Position numbers and translations under genes: made by a program
NCBI GenBank assembly: GCA_035403225.1
Contig: DAONET010000025.1
Span: 1 to 31,900 of the forward strand
Direction of reading: 5' to 3'
From: DAIRDK01 sp035403225
GTDB lineage: Bacteria > Bacteroidota > Bacteroidia > Bacteroidales > FEN-979
Length of the DNA stretch: 31,900 nt
Notes under the pieces: model-generated
What the model was told of the DNA's origin: nothing
Seen by the model: only the letters and a program-made list of their open reading frames with translations
Database searches by the model: none
Shown: positions 8,415 through 17,471 of the stretch, one piece after another
Position numbering within the stretch: the stretch's first letter is position 1
How the letters are laid out: the number at the start of each line of letters is the position of its first letter

Positions 8415-9014
8415 TCATTCAAGAGAGAGGCTGAGTTGATCATGCAGCCGGAATGTCTTGCGGTGATGGACAGTGAGTCCGTGAATCCTGACTGCCTCGC
8501 GGTGGACCGGGGAGGGGTATCCTTTGTTCCGGTCCCATCCGTAACAGGGGAAGCAATGGTGAAGCTCTTCCATGTATGCATCGCGGTAGGTCTTGGCCAA
8601 GATGGAGGCTGCTGCTATATGTTGAAACAAAGCATCGCCTTTCACCACGCAGACATGCTTGATGCCGGGGTAAGGATGGAACCGGTTGCCGTCGATGACC
8701 AGCAGTTGCGGGGTGATTCCCAGTAAGGCGACGGCCCGGTGCATGGCCAGGATGGAGGCATTCAGGATGTTGAGGTCATCGATCTCGGCCGCGCTGGCGC
8801 TGGCGACAGCCCACGACAAGGCTTCGTGTTCGATGATCCCCCGCAGCCTCTCCCGATGGGCAGCATTGAGTTGTTTGGAATCGTTCAGCTCGTCATGGGA
8901 AAAGCCGGGAGGCAGTAAGACGGCTGCGGCGAACACCGGCCCTGCCAGACATCCCCGGCCGGCTTCATCACACCCGGCCTCCACAAGATCTCCGGAGAAA
9001 CTGGTCTTCAGCAT
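8415..9014 (-). CDS. rnhB: Ribonuclease HII
   Basis: 199 residues, normal for the family. RNase HII nicks the RNA strand of RNA/DNA hybrids and starts removal of single ribonucleotides from DNA. The active-site motif GCDEAGRGCLAGPV is at about 14-27 (Asp16, Glu17), the second acidic site is in LLVIDGNRF near 107, and AAASILAKTYRD and GYDRNKG-like GWDRNKGYPS motifs follow. The frame runs open upstream to 9215, but that part lies inside the DUF6427 gene and has no family similarity. The ATG at 9014 overlaps the upstream stop by one base (TAATG), a coupled start. It is the last gene of the GT-purD-DUF6427-rnhB run. Confidence 0.95.
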   Translation of the reverse strand: MLKTSFSGDLVEAGCDEAGRGCLAGPVFAAAVLLPPGFSHDELNDSKQLNAAHRERLRGIIEHEALSWAVASASAAEIDDLNILNASILAMHRAVALLGITPQLLVIDGNRFHPYPGIKHVCVVKGDALFQHIAAASILAKTYRDAYMEELHHCFPCYGWDRNKGYPSPVHREAVRIHGLTVHHRKTFRLHDQLSLSLE

Positions 9015-10012
9015 TATTGAAACAGATTTAATACCTGGTTGAAGACAATGACCCCGATGTAAATCCACAGGATCATCTCCCACAGGAACGTCTTCTTCTT
9101 CGAAAGGTAAAAGCCGGCCAGGAATGGTGCGACAGAGAGGAAGGCCAGGCTGGGATGGAAGAGCAGCAGTCCTTTGGCGAAGGGATACGTGATCAGCACC
9201 CAGACGCTGAACCAACTCAGGATGATCAGCTTCTTGCGGGTCTCGATGGTCTTTTCGGCCATCTGACGTGCGTTGTAGAAAATGCCGGTCAACAGGAACA
9301 GGACCAGAAAAGCAGCGGGGATGACCCTGCCGGGTTCATTCCAGGGGTTGATGATGGTGAAGGTGATGTCACGGAAAAAGTCCGCGTAGTCTTTCACGAT
9401 GCCGGGGATCTGATCGGTCCAGAACCAGTAAACAGCTAAAAAAAGGACCGGCGTCAGCAGGCCGATGAAGGAGGCGGCCCATTCCCTCCAGTGGATGCTT
9501 CGGTACACCAGGAATACGGTGAGCAGGAAGCCATAGAAGAAGATGGAGGGGAGATAGAACAAGGCCGATACGGTGATCATGAAGCCGGCCGAGAACGCCA
9601 GATCGACGGGGTCATGGCGGTTATAGGCCTCCAGCAGCGACTGGAACACGGAAAGGAACAGCAGCAGCGGGATGCTGAGGGGAGTCAGCGTCATCTGCGC
9701 CGGGTTCCAGCAAGAGAAGAGGAGGAAGAGGAAGGCGGCCAGCGAGGAATTCTTCGGGATGATCTCGTGTCTGGTAAAAAGAAGATTGAGCCACATGGCT
9801 GCGATGAGCGCCGTGACGAAGCCGGCCAGAGACGCCAGGACAGGGTAGCCCGAAAGCAGGTTGTAGAGCAGGCTGTAGAGGATCACCGGCCCCGAAGGCT
9901 CCGGCATGGGCGGGGGCGACGGCAGCACCGTACCCCAGATCACGATCCCGAACAAGCCGGTTGCGATATATTGACCGGCGAAACTTGAACGGAAGAATCG
10001 GACCAGCGCCAT
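9014..10012 (-). CDS. DUF6427 family integral membrane protein
   Basis: 332 residues, almost wholly hydrophobic, with about eight or more membrane segments, among them GQYIATGLFGIVIWGTVL near the N-terminus and LWEMILWIYIGVIVFNQVL at the C-terminus. The MALVRFFRSSFAGQY start and the organisation match the Bacteroidota-specific DUF6427 family, whose function is unknown. It starts 8 bases after purD and its stop overlaps the rnhB start by one base, so all three are probably on one transcript. A role in envelope polysaccharide handling would fit the glycosyltransferase at the head of the run, but there is no direct evidence. Confidence 0.8.
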   Translation of the reverse strand: MALVRFFRSSFAGQYIATGLFGIVIWGTVLPSPPPMPEPSGPVILYSLLYNLLSGYPVLASLAGFVTALIAAMWLNLLFTRHEIIPKNSSLAAFLFLLFSCWNPAQMTLTPLSIPLLLFLSVFQSLLEAYNRHDPVDLAFSAGFMITVSALFYLPSIFFYGFLLTVFLVYRSIHWREWAASFIGLLTPVLFLAVYWFWTDQIPGIVKDYADFFRDITFTIINPWNEPGRVIPAAFLVLFLLTGIFYNARQMAEKTIETRKKLIILSWFSVWVLITYPFAKGLLLFHPSLAFLSVAPFLAGFYLSKKKTFLWEMILWIYIGVIVFNQVLNLFQ

Positions 10013-10020
10013 ATCAGTGA

Positions 10021-11295
10021 TTAAAGGTCAAAACCAATGTCGGAACGGAAATATTTACCCTCAAAGTCGATGAACGCCGCATTGCGGTACGATTGCTCCA
10101 GCGCCCCGACGAGTGAATCGCCTTTCGAAGTCACGGAGATGACACGGCCTCCGCTGGTGACGATGCAGCCCTGGTCATCGCGGGCCGTCCCGGCGTGGAA
10201 CACGATGCTGCCTTCTACGGCTTCCAACCCGGAGATCACTTTCCCTTTGGCGTATTTGTCGGGATAGCCGCCCGACACAAGCATGACGCTGGCCACGGTA
10301 GCCGGATCGGTCTCGAGGGTCACCTCATCCAGCTTTCCTGCTGCGGTAGCCTGAAGGAGGGCGACCAGGTCGTTGTTTACCCGGGGAAGCACCGATTCCG
10401 TCTCGGGGTCTCCCAGACGGCAGTTGTACTCGATCACGTACGGGTCGCCACCGGCGTTCATCAATCCGAAGAAAAGAAAACCCTGATAGGGGATATGCTC
10501 TGCACGAAGTCCGTCGATGGTGGGACGGATGATGCGTTGTTCGACTTTCTGCATGAAAGCGCCTTGTGCGAACGGGACCGGGGAGACGGAGCCCATGCCA
10601 CCCGTGTTGGGGCCGGTGTCGCCTTCTCCGATTTTTTTGTAGTCTTTCGCTTCGGGAAGGATGCGGTAGGTGACGCCGTCGGTGATGACGAAGGCCGAGA
10701 GTTCGATGCCCCGGAGGAATTGTTCGATCACCACTTTCGCGGAGGCGTTTCCGAACTTCTGATCTTTCAGCATCGCCGTGAGTTCCGTCACAGCCTGTTC
10801 GTGGGTCTCGCAGATGACGACCCCTTTTCCGGCGGCGAGGCCATCGGCTTTCAGGACGTAAGGCGGCTTGAGGCTGTCGAGGAAACGAATCCCTTCAGCC
10901 AGGGTGTCGGGGGTGAATGTCTGATAGGCGGCCGTGGGGATGTGGTATTTCACCATGAAGGCCTTGGCGAAATCTTTGCTTCCTTCCAGCTGAGCCCCGG
11001 CAGCTGTCGGCCCGATCACCGGGATCTGTCTCAGCAGCGGATCCTGCAGGAAAAAGTCATGGATGCCCTTCACCAGCGGATCTTCGGGGCCAACGACCAG
11101 CATGTCGATATGATGGGTGATACAGGCTTCCCGGATTGCCGGGAAGTCATTCACAGCGATGGCAAGGTTGACGCCGCATCGGGCTGTCCCCGCGTTACCC
11201 GGGGCAATAAACAACCGATCGAGGAGGGGGCTTTGGGCCAGCTTCCAGGCGATAGCATGTTCCCTGCCTCCTGCACCCAATAGTAGAATGTTCAT
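10021..11295 (-). CDS. purD: Phosphoribosylamine--glycine ligase (GAR synthetase)
   Basis: 424 residues, the full family length. It joins glycine to phosphoribosylamine with ATP in the second step of de novo purine synthesis. Seen: N-terminal GAGGREHAIAWKL, VGPEDPLVKGI, the ATP-grasp stretch PYVLKADGLAAGKGVVIC around 145-162, EGDTGPNTGGMGSVSP around 230-245 and YNCRLGDPETE near 293. The ATG at 11295 is followed directly by MNILLLGAGG. It begins 2 bases after the stop of the glycosyltransferase and is followed 8 bases later by DUF6427. Confidence 0.97.
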   Translation of the reverse strand: MNILLLGAGGREHAIAWKLAQSPLLDRLFIAPGNAGTARCGVNLAIAVNDFPAIREACITHHIDMLVVGPEDPLVKGIHDFFLQDPLLRQIPVIGPTAAGAQLEGSKDFAKAFMVKYHIPTAAYQTFTPDTLAEGIRFLDSLKPPYVLKADGLAAGKGVVICETHEQAVTELTAMLKDQKFGNASAKVVIEQFLRGIELSAFVITDGVTYRILPEAKDYKKIGEGDTGPNTGGMGSVSPVPFAQGAFMQKVEQRIIRPTIDGLRAEHIPYQGFLFFGLMNAGGDPYVIEYNCRLGDPETESVLPRVNNDLVALLQATAAGKLDEVTLETDPATVASVMLVSGGYPDKYAKGKVISGLEAVEGSIVFHAGTARDDQGCIVTSGGRVISVTSKGDSLVGALEQSYRNAAFIDFEGKYFRSDIGFDL

Positions 11296-11297
11296 TA

Positions 11298-12233
11298 TTA
11301 ACCTTCTTTTATGGTTTTTTCAATGGATTCCCAGAGCTTGTCGGCTGTCTTTTGCCAGGTGAACAGGTCTTTCCGCTGGTTTCCGCGTTCAATCAGCTCC
11401 TTCCGCAGACTATCGTAATAATAGATCTTGTACATGGCCATGGCGATGGACTCGGGATGGAACGGGTTGATCAGCAGTGCCGCGTCACCGGCTACCTCCG
11501 GCATGGAGGTGACATTGGAGGTGATCACCGGAACCCCGCAGCGGAATGCTTCGACGATGGGGATGCCGAATCCTTCGAAGTAGCTGACATAGGTGAGTCC
11601 GAGGGCGGAGGCAAGTACCCGGTGAAGGTGTTCCGAATCAAGACGTCCCGTGAAGACCACGTCGTTGGAGAAATTCATCTGCTGAAAGGCCTGGTCGATA
11701 TCGCGGGTCCACCATTTGCGGGCGCCCACGATCATCAGCTGGACGTCATTGGGGTTGTTCTTCTTGAAGTAGTCGAAGGCCGTGAACAGGTTGGCCAGGT
11801 TCTTACGTGGATGAAGGGCGCCGATGAAGAGGAAGTACGGGTTGCCGTCGGTATAGTGCTGCAGGGTGGCCTGCTTCTCTTCCGCTCCCAGCGGATGATA
11901 CATCTCGCTGGCTCCATCGTACACCACATCGATCTTCTCGCCGGGAATGCCATATTGCAGGATGAGGTCCTGCTTTGAATATTCCGATACCGTGGCGATG
12001 CGGGTGGCCGTGCGGGCAAACCGGGGAAAGAACCGACGGTAATAATTCCGGGTCAGGTACGGCAGATCCTGGGGATAATGCTCAAAATTCAGGTCGTGAA
12101 AGACAGCCAGGGTCTTGGTACGGGGATGGATCGGCAGAAAAGCGTCGGGAGAAAGGAACAGGTCGGGCTTGATCTTGTCAAGCAACCCCGGAATGGACTT
12201 CTCAAACCACCAGTAATACAGAAAAGGATGCCT
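11298..12233 (-). CDS. Glycosyltransferase, GT4 family (5' end lost in gap)
   Basis: 311 visible residues; the N-terminus and start lie in the gap at 12234-12333. The C-terminal half is a GT-B glycosyltransferase group 1 domain: YFLFIGALHPRKNLANL, a nucleotide-sugar site GFGIPIVEAFRCGVPVITSN, then MPEVAGDAALLINPFHPES. Before it are the TLAVFHDLNFEHYP and ATRIATVSEYSKQDL segments of the acceptor domain. Related GT4 proteins of about 380 residues would need around 70 more residues upstream. Likely role: adding a sugar to a cell-surface polysaccharide or lipid-linked glycan, in agreement with the divergent flippase/Wzz/ligase genes. The acceptor and sugar cannot be told. It overlaps no neighbour and heads the purD run. 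Confidence 0.9.
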   Translation of the reverse strand, partial: RHPFLYYWWFEKSIPGLLDKIKPDLFLSPDAFLPIHPRTKTLAVFHDLNFEHYPQDLPYLTRNYYRRFFPRFARTATRIATVSEYSKQDLILQYGIPGEKIDVVYDGASEMYHPLGAEEKQATLQHYTDGNPYFLFIGALHPRKNLANLFTAFDYFKKNNPNDVQLMIVGARKWWTRDIDQAFQQMNFSNDVVFTGRLDSEHLHRVLASALGLTYVSYFEGFGIPIVEAFRCGVPVITSNVTSMPEVAGDAALLINPFHPESIAMAMYKIYYYDSLRKELIERGNQRKDLFTWQKTADKLWESIEKTIKEG

Positions 12234-12333
12234 NNNNNNNNNNNNNNNNNNNNNNNNNNNNNNNNNNNNNNNNNNNNNNNNNNNNNNNNNNNNNNNNNNN
12301 NNNNNNNNNNNNNNNNNNNNNNNNNNNNNNNNN
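12234..12333. other. Scaffold gap (100 N) at the glycosyltransferase start
   Basis: Exactly 100 N. It hides the first part of the glycosyltransferase, its promoter and probably the -33 region of the flippase promoter. True size unknown; about 200 bases or more are needed to complete the gene. Confidence 0.98.
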
Positions 12334-12354
12334 AAAGGCAAGAGAGTATTTTTA

Positions 12355-12362
12355 TAACTTTG
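12355..12362 (+). promoter_or_regulatory. -7 element for the polysaccharide export genes
   Basis: TAACTTTG fits TAnnTTTG exactly. It lies 38 bases before the ATG at 12401 and covers the in-frame GTG at 12362, which therefore cannot be the start. The -33 position falls at the edge of the gap. Confidence 0.55.
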
Positions 12363-12400
12363 TGGCAAATATCACAAATATTTCCGGAATCTCTCCTCGC

Positions 12401-13876
12401 ATGCAACGGAAATTTCTCACCAATCTCTGTTTATTGCTTTTCCTGAATCTTCTGGTTAAGCCTTTTTGGATTTTTGGCATTGACCGGACGGTTCAGAATA
12501 CCGTGGGGCCTTCCGATTACGGATTCTATTTTGTGGTGTTCAACTTCTCGTTCCTCTTCAGCATCCTGCTTGATATGGGGATCACCAATTTCAATAACCG
12601 GAATATCGCCCAGAACAATCAGCTGCTGAACAAGCATTTCTCGGGGATCATCACCATGAAGTTCATGCTGGGGGTGTTTTATTCCCTGGTCACCTTCATC
12701 GTGGCTGTCATCTGGGGTTTCAAAGGGGACCGACTGCCCCTGCTGGCGCTGTTGTGCTTTAATCAGTTCCTGTCTTCGCTGGTGTTGTATCTCCGTTCCA
12801 ATATCTCGGGCTTACTGATGTTCAAGACCGATAGTATGCTGTCAGTCCTTGACCGCATGCTGATGATCCTGTTCTGCGGCATGCTGCTTTGGGGACATGT
12901 GACCGACGAGCCTTTCCGGATCGAATGGTTTGTGTACTCCCAGACAGCCGCTTACCTGCTTACCGCGCTGACGGCGCTGGCCATCGTGATCAAGAAAGCC
13001 AACTTCCGCCGGCCTCGTTGGAACTGGCCGTTTTTCCTGATGATCATGAAACAGAGCTTCCCCTTTGCCCTGTTGTCGCTGCTGATGACGCTCTATAACC
13101 GGCTCGACCCGGTCATGATCGACAAACTGTTGCCTGCTTCCGTCGGAACCGAACAGGTGGGTATCTATGCCTCCGGATTCCGCCTCCTCGATGCCGCTAA
13201 CATGATCGCCTTCCTCTTCTCCGTCATCCTCTTACCGATCTTCTCCCGGATGATCAAAAACAAAGACTCGGTCAAGGAGATGATGCGTCTTTCTTTTACT
13301 ATTCTGATCACCGTGGCCATCATCGTGTCTGTAGGCTCCTTCTTCTACAGCTATCCCCTGATGGACCTGCTCTATGATTCGCATGTTGAAAACTCGGCCC
13401 GCGTTTTTCAGGTGCTGATGCTGGGTTTCATCGCCGTATCCGCCACCTATATCTTCGGTACGCTCCTCACCGCCAATGGCAGCATGCTCGAACTGAACAT
13501 TGTCTCCCTGGTGGGATTGTTCATTAACCTGGGCATTAACTTCTGGCTCATCCCCAAAATGATGGCTGTCGGGTCGGCATACGCCAGTCTGGTCACCCAG
13601 TTCGTCACCGCTCTGCTTCAGGTCCTGATCGTCATGAAAGTATTCCGGTTCCGGCCCGATTACCTCTACATGGGGAAGCTGCTGGCCTATACCGGAGGAG
13701 TGGTGCTGTTCAACTACATCTCCCTGCATATCAAGCTCGATATGCCCGGATTGAGTGCTAACTATTCCTGGCTGCCCGGGTTCACCATGGCCATTTTGTT
13801 CTCCTTCCTGCTGGCGGTGGCGCTGCGGCTCCTGAGTTTCCGGTCACTGATGAACATCGTCCGCCCGGGACGATAA
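12401..13876 (+). CDS. Polysaccharide flippase, Wzx type (MOP superfamily)
   Basis: 491 residues with about 12-14 hydrophobic segments over the whole length, typical of the oligosaccharide flippases that turn undecaprenyl-linked sugar units across the inner membrane. Family-like signatures are the N-terminal NTVGPSDYGFYFVVFNFS, TLYNRLDPVMIDKLLP in the middle, and IYASGFRLLDAANMIAFLFSV. I take the ATG at 12401; the frame opens at a GTG at 12362 that sits in the promoter. It is followed 62 bases later by two Wzz-type genes and an O-antigen ligase, all pointing the same way, so it belongs to a Wzx/Wzy-type surface polysaccharide pathway. The gene is unlabelled because the substrate is unknown. 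Confidence 0.85.
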   Translation: MQRKFLTNLCLLLFLNLLVKPFWIFGIDRTVQNTVGPSDYGFYFVVFNFSFLFSILLDMGITNFNNRNIAQNNQLLNKHFSGIITMKFMLGVFYSLVTFIVAVIWGFKGDRLPLLALLCFNQFLSSLVLYLRSNISGLLMFKTDSMLSVLDRMLMILFCGMLLWGHVTDEPFRIEWFVYSQTAAYLLTALTALAIVIKKANFRRPRWNWPFFLMIMKQSFPFALLSLLMTLYNRLDPVMIDKLLPASVGTEQVGIYASGFRLLDAANMIAFLFSVILLPIFSRMIKNKDSVKEMMRLSFTILITVAIIVSVGSFFYSYPLMDLLYDSHVENSARVFQVLMLGFIAVSATYIFGTLLTANGSMLELNIVSLVGLFINLGINFWLIPKMMAVGSAYASLVTQFVTALLQVLIVMKVFRFRPDYLYMGKLLAYTGGVVLFNYISLHIKLDMPGLSANYSWLPGFTMAILFSFLLAVALRLLSFRSLMNIVRPGR

Positions 13877-13907
13877 ATATATGACGTGATGTTTCCGTTT
13901 TAATTTC

Positions 13908-13915
13908 TAACTTTG
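13908..13915 (+). promoter_or_regulatory. -7 element upstream of the first Wzz-type gene
   Basis: TAACTTTG matches TAnnTTTG, 24 bases before the ATG at 13939. It suggests that the Wzz pair and the ligase can be transcribed without the flippase. The -33 part is weak. Confidence 0.5.
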
Positions 13916-13938
13916 GAAAAATTTTCATACAAGTAACT

Positions 13939-14985
13939 ATGACCCATGACGCAAAGCAGGAGTCAACCTTTGACTCCTCAAACATGGTGGTGTTCCTCTA
14001 TAAGTGGCGAAAACCATTGTTCATTGTTATTATTGCCGCCCTCGCAGGATCATGGTTTTTTTCCCTTCCATGGTTTATAACCCCCAAGTATAAATCCACG
14101 GTCATCCTCTTCCCGGCAGGTACGAATTCCGTATCACAGGCACTGTTGAGCGACCAGCAGGCCAAAGGCCAGAACCTGGTTGCCTTCGGGGAGGACGAAC
14201 AAGCAGAACAACTGATGCAGATCCTGAATTCCAATAAGATAAGGGACCGCGTGATCAGCAAGTTCAACCTGATGGAACATTACGGTATCGATTCAACATC
14301 GAGATACAAGAATTCCCGGTTGTACGATCAGTACGAAAACAACATTAAATTCCGGCGAACCCAGTTCATGGCGGTGCAGATCACAGTGTTGGACCAGGAT
14401 CCGCAGATGGCCGCCGATATCGCCAATTCTATCGCGGAGCTCCTCGATACCGTGAAAAACGAGATGCAGCGGCAACGTTCGGTGCAAGGTCTCCGGATCG
14501 TGGAAAATGAATACAAAGTCCTGCAAGACGAAATAAACACCATCGTCGATTCCCTCGTCTCTCTGGGATCCCTCGGCGTGAACGACGTGGAGTACCAATC
14601 ACAGGTGCTGAACCAGCAAATGGCGATCTCGATCATGAACGGCAACAGAGGCGCCCAGGCAGCCCTCCAGAAGCGGTTGGATGTGTTGGGGAAATATGGC
14701 GGCGTCTATATGTCGCTGAAAAACGCACTGGAATTTAAAACGGAACAAATCACGCTGCTTCAGTCAAAGCTGAAAGAAGCCAGCGTGGAAGCCAATGAAC
14801 AGATCCCTCAGAAGTTCGTGGTCAGCGACGGCTTCAAAGCCGAACGGAAATCATACCCCATCCGTTGGCTCATCATGGTCGTTTCCACCTTCTCGGCCTT
14901 CTTCCTCTCCGTGCTCGTGATCATGGTCATGGAGAAGATCAGTAACAGCAATGCCCGGAAACAATTCCAGCTTGAGCAATCATAA
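13939..14985 (+). CDS. Wzz-type polysaccharide co-polymerase (copy 1)
   Basis: 348 residues. The layout is that of a chain-length determinant: a short cytoplasmic start, one membrane helix (about 30-50, PLFIVIIAALAGSWFFSLPWF), a periplasmic domain that includes SKFNLMEHYGIDS and a long helical region (about 175-290), then a second membrane helix near 312-335 after the YPIRWLIMVV motif. Such proteins set the length of surface polysaccharides. It lacks the Tyr-kinase domain found in some relatives and ends shortly after the second helix. It is clearly paralogous to the next gene (EQLMQIL versus EQMVQIL; YPIRWLI in both). Confidence 0.8.
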   Translation: MTHDAKQESTFDSSNMVVFLYKWRKPLFIVIIAALAGSWFFSLPWFITPKYKSTVILFPAGTNSVSQALLSDQQAKGQNLVAFGEDEQAEQLMQILNSNKIRDRVISKFNLMEHYGIDSTSRYKNSRLYDQYENNIKFRRTQFMAVQITVLDQDPQMAADIANSIAELLDTVKNEMQRQRSVQGLRIVENEYKVLQDEINTIVDSLVSLGSLGVNDVEYQSQVLNQQMAISIMNGNRGAQAALQKRLDVLGKYGGVYMSLKNALEFKTEQITLLQSKLKEASVEANEQIPQKFVVSDGFKAERKSYPIRWLIMVVSTFSAFFLSVLVIMVMEKISNSNARKQFQLEQS

Positions 14986-15019
14986 CAAACTTCATTCAGA
15001 AACCGGAAAAACAACAACT

Positions 15020-15979
15020 ATGGATAAGTTCTTTAATAGTAAAAACATCGTCGATATCCTTTTTAAATGGAAATGGCACCTGGCGGTCATCCTGGTTCTT
15101 ACCCTGATCGTCTCGGCGATAATCTCCAGTTCCCTGGTCATCACCCCGCTGTATAAATCATATACCGTTGTATATCCTTCCAACATATCACCTTATTCCG
15201 ATGAAAATGAAACGGAACAGATGGTACAGATCCTGCAATCGAGGGATATCCGCGACAGTGTGGTCCGGAAGTTCGATCTGGCTCGTCACTGGAATCTCGA
15301 CTCCAACTACCAGTATTTTATGAGCAGCCTTGACTGGCTTTTCTCCCAACGCGTCAAGATCACCAAGACCCCTAACGAAGCGGTGGAGATCACGGTATGG
15401 GATCCCGACCCCATCATGGCTTGTGATATGGTCAATGGCATGCTTCAGTACTATAACTCCAAGGTCAGAAGCATGCATAAGGAAAAGTTCCTCGAGGTAG
15501 TGAACAACTACGCCTATGTGGTAGCCTATAAGAAAAAGAGCCTTGATTCGCTGGCCGACCGTGCCAAAGAGCTGGGCATGAACTATGGCATGATGGATTA
15601 CCAGGGACAGACCCGCGAAGTGATGCGCGCTCTCTTGGGTACCGGCGGATCCGCCAGAATGGGTGAGGCCAAAAAATACCAGAAAGCCCTCGAAGAAAAA
15701 GGCGGGGAAATGAAACTGATCGAAGAGATGATGACGGCGGAAGCAGAAGGTTATTCCGCATTTAAACTTGACCATGACCGGGCTCTGCTGGACTATCACC
15801 GCGAATACTCGTTCATCAACGTCCTTACCAAACCTTATCCTGCTGATAAGAAGGATTACCCCATCCGCTGGCTGATTGTCGTCGGCTCGCTCATCGCGGT
15901 GTCATTCCTGTCAATCATCGTAATTGGTATCATTGAAAAATCCAGATCCTCCAGAGCGATTCTCCGCGACAATGCGTAA
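15020..15979 (+). CDS. Wzz-type polysaccharide co-polymerase (copy 2)
   Basis: 319 residues from the ATG at 15020 (MDKFFNSKNIVDILFKWKW). The frame is open further upstream, but that would overlap copy 1 and add a hydrophilic tail with no counterpart in it. One helix (about 18-40) and a final helix after YPIRWLIVVGS frame a periplasmic domain with a helical stalk. A shared pattern with copy 1 runs from EQMVQILQSRDIRDSVVRKF to the C-terminus, so the two probably arose by duplication and may form a mixed oligomer or set two chain lengths. The end overlaps the ligase gene by 8 bases. Confidence 0.8.
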   Translation: MDKFFNSKNIVDILFKWKWHLAVILVLTLIVSAIISSSLVITPLYKSYTVVYPSNISPYSDENETEQMVQILQSRDIRDSVVRKFDLARHWNLDSNYQYFMSSLDWLFSQRVKITKTPNEAVEITVWDPDPIMACDMVNGMLQYYNSKVRSMHKEKFLEVVNNYAYVVAYKKKSLDSLADRAKELGMNYGMMDYQGQTREVMRALLGTGGSARMGEAKKYQKALEEKGGEMKLIEEMMTAEAEGYSAFKLDHDRALLDYHREYSFINVLTKPYPADKKDYPIRWLIVVGSLIAVSFLSIIVIGIIEKSRSSRAILRDNA

Positions 15980-17465
15980 CTTTCTATTTAAAAAATATGA
16001 CTCCGGGGAATGGCTGGAGAAAAATAAACTCCTGATCGTTTATATCATCAGCCTGGCCTATATTGCCCTCAACGCGTATCTCATCGTGAAGGACAACTAC
16101 TGGGCATTGGCGCTGCCTCTTTTCCTGGTGATCCTCTGGTATTATATCTACCGGCTTGATGTGATCATTCTGCTCATCGTGGGCCTGACACCACTGGCGT
16201 TGAATGTGGTCGAGTTTGAACTGGGGGCGGGGATATCCATCCCCACCGAACCGCTGCTTTTCGGGGTCCTGGTCATCTTCGTGCTGAAACTTTTTTATCA
16301 CAATGACTTCGACCCGAAGATATGGAGACACCCGATGTCGGTAGTGATCCTGATCCAGCTGGGCTGGCTTCTTCTTACCTCCATCACCAGCCAGGTCCCT
16401 CTGGTCTCGTTCAAGTACCTGCTCTCGCGGCTGTGGTTTGTCATCCCCATGTTCTTCATGGCCATTCCGCTCTTTAAAAACCTGAAAAATATCCGCCGTT
16501 TTATCTGGCTCTATGCCGTGCCATTGGCAGGTGTGATCTTCTACACCCTCTATCAGCATTACAAGCTGGGATTTGATGAAGAGGCCGGACATTGGGTGAT
16601 GAGCCCGTTCTTTAACGACCATACCGTGTACGGCGCCATCCTGGCGATGTTCGTCCCTGTTTTCACCGCCTTCTCGTTCAGTAAAGCGTATTCGAAGACT
16701 CACCGTTTCTTCTCGTTTATCATCCTGGCTATTCTCCTGGTCGCCCTCTTCTTCTCCTATTGCCGGGCAGCATGGGTCAGCCTCGCGGCAGCGCTGATCA
16801 TCTATTTCATCGTGCTCTTCAAGATCCGGTTCAAATGGATTGCGGTGGGGTTGGTCGGGTTAGTGATGGTCTTTTATGTCTTCCAGAATGAGATCTTTGA
16901 TGTGCTGGAGCGCAACAAACAAGGGACCAGCGGTAATTTCATAGAGCATGTGCAGTCTATCTCGAACATCTCCACCGATGCCTCGAACCTGGAACGTATC
17001 AATCGCTGGCAGTCGGCCATCCGCATGTACAAGGACCGCCCGGTATTTGGTTTCGGGCCCGGCACCTACCAGTTTGAATACGCTCCCTACCAACTGTCAC
17101 AGGAGAAGACCGAAATCAGCACCAACGCCGGTGACCGTGGCAACGCACATAGCGAATACATCGGACCACTGGCTGAAACGGGGCTGCCCGGTATGCTGCT
17201 GGTGATTACCATCGTCATCACCATGATCGTCGTTGGGATGAATAACTACCGCAAAGCAGAATCACGGGAGGTAAAAGTGTTAAGTCTCGCTGTTACCCTG
17301 GGGTTGATCACTTATTTCCTCCACGGCCTGATGAATAACTTCCTCGATACGGATAAAGCCTCTATCCCGGTATGGGGATTCATAGCGATGCTGGTATCCA
17401 TGAACCTTTACAGCCTGAAGTCAGCCGCTAAAGAGAAAGAAGAAGAGAAGAAAGAAGAGAATTAA
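15972..17465 (+). CDS. O-antigen ligase / Wzy-type polymerase family membrane protein
   Basis: 497 residues with about 10-12 membrane segments. The large periplasmic loop in the C-terminal part holds the pattern typical of the Wzy_C / WaaL superfamily: RINRWQSAIRMYKDRPVFGFGPGTY, then NAHSEYIGPLAETGLPG. Members either join polysaccharide to lipid A core or polymerise repeat units; sequence alone does not decide between them. The ATG at 15972 lies inside the end of copy 2 of Wzz (8-base overlap), which suggests translational coupling; the frame's earlier TTG at 15924 is deep inside that gene and unlikely. The protein ends in a charged tail (KEKEEEKKEEN). The stop is 6 bases from the convergent lpxD2 stop. 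Confidence 0.85.
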   Translation: MRNFLFKKYDSGEWLEKNKLLIVYIISLAYIALNAYLIVKDNYWALALPLFLVILWYYIYRLDVIILLIVGLTPLALNVVEFELGAGISIPTEPLLFGVLVIFVLKLFYHNDFDPKIWRHPMSVVILIQLGWLLLTSITSQVPLVSFKYLLSRLWFVIPMFFMAIPLFKNLKNIRRFIWLYAVPLAGVIFYTLYQHYKLGFDEEAGHWVMSPFFNDHTVYGAILAMFVPVFTAFSFSKAYSKTHRFFSFIILAILLVALFFSYCRAAWVSLAAALIIYFIVLFKIRFKWIAVGLVGLVMVFYVFQNEIFDVLERNKQGTSGNFIEHVQSISNISTDASNLERINRWQSAIRMYKDRPVFGFGPGTYQFEYAPYQLSQEKTEISTNAGDRGNAHSEYIGPLAETGLPGMLLVITIVITMIVVGMNNYRKAESREVKVLSLAVTLGLITYFLHGLMNNFLDTDKASIPVWGFIAMLVSMNLYSLKSAAKEKEEEKKEEN

Positions 17466-17471
17466 GGAGAA

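Noticed and set aside
9015..9215. N-terminal extension of the RNase HII frame
   Set aside because: The extension overlaps the DUF6427 gene in another frame, and the ATG at 9014 gives the normal family length with stop-start coupling.
10195..11283. 362-codon open frame opposite to purD
   Set aside because: Antisense shadow; purD has all its family motifs on the minus strand.
12334..12368. Apparent start of the glycosyltransferase across the gap at a TTG (12368)
   Set aside because: The frame is joined only through 100 N of unknown real length, and the segment overlaps the divergent flippase promoter.
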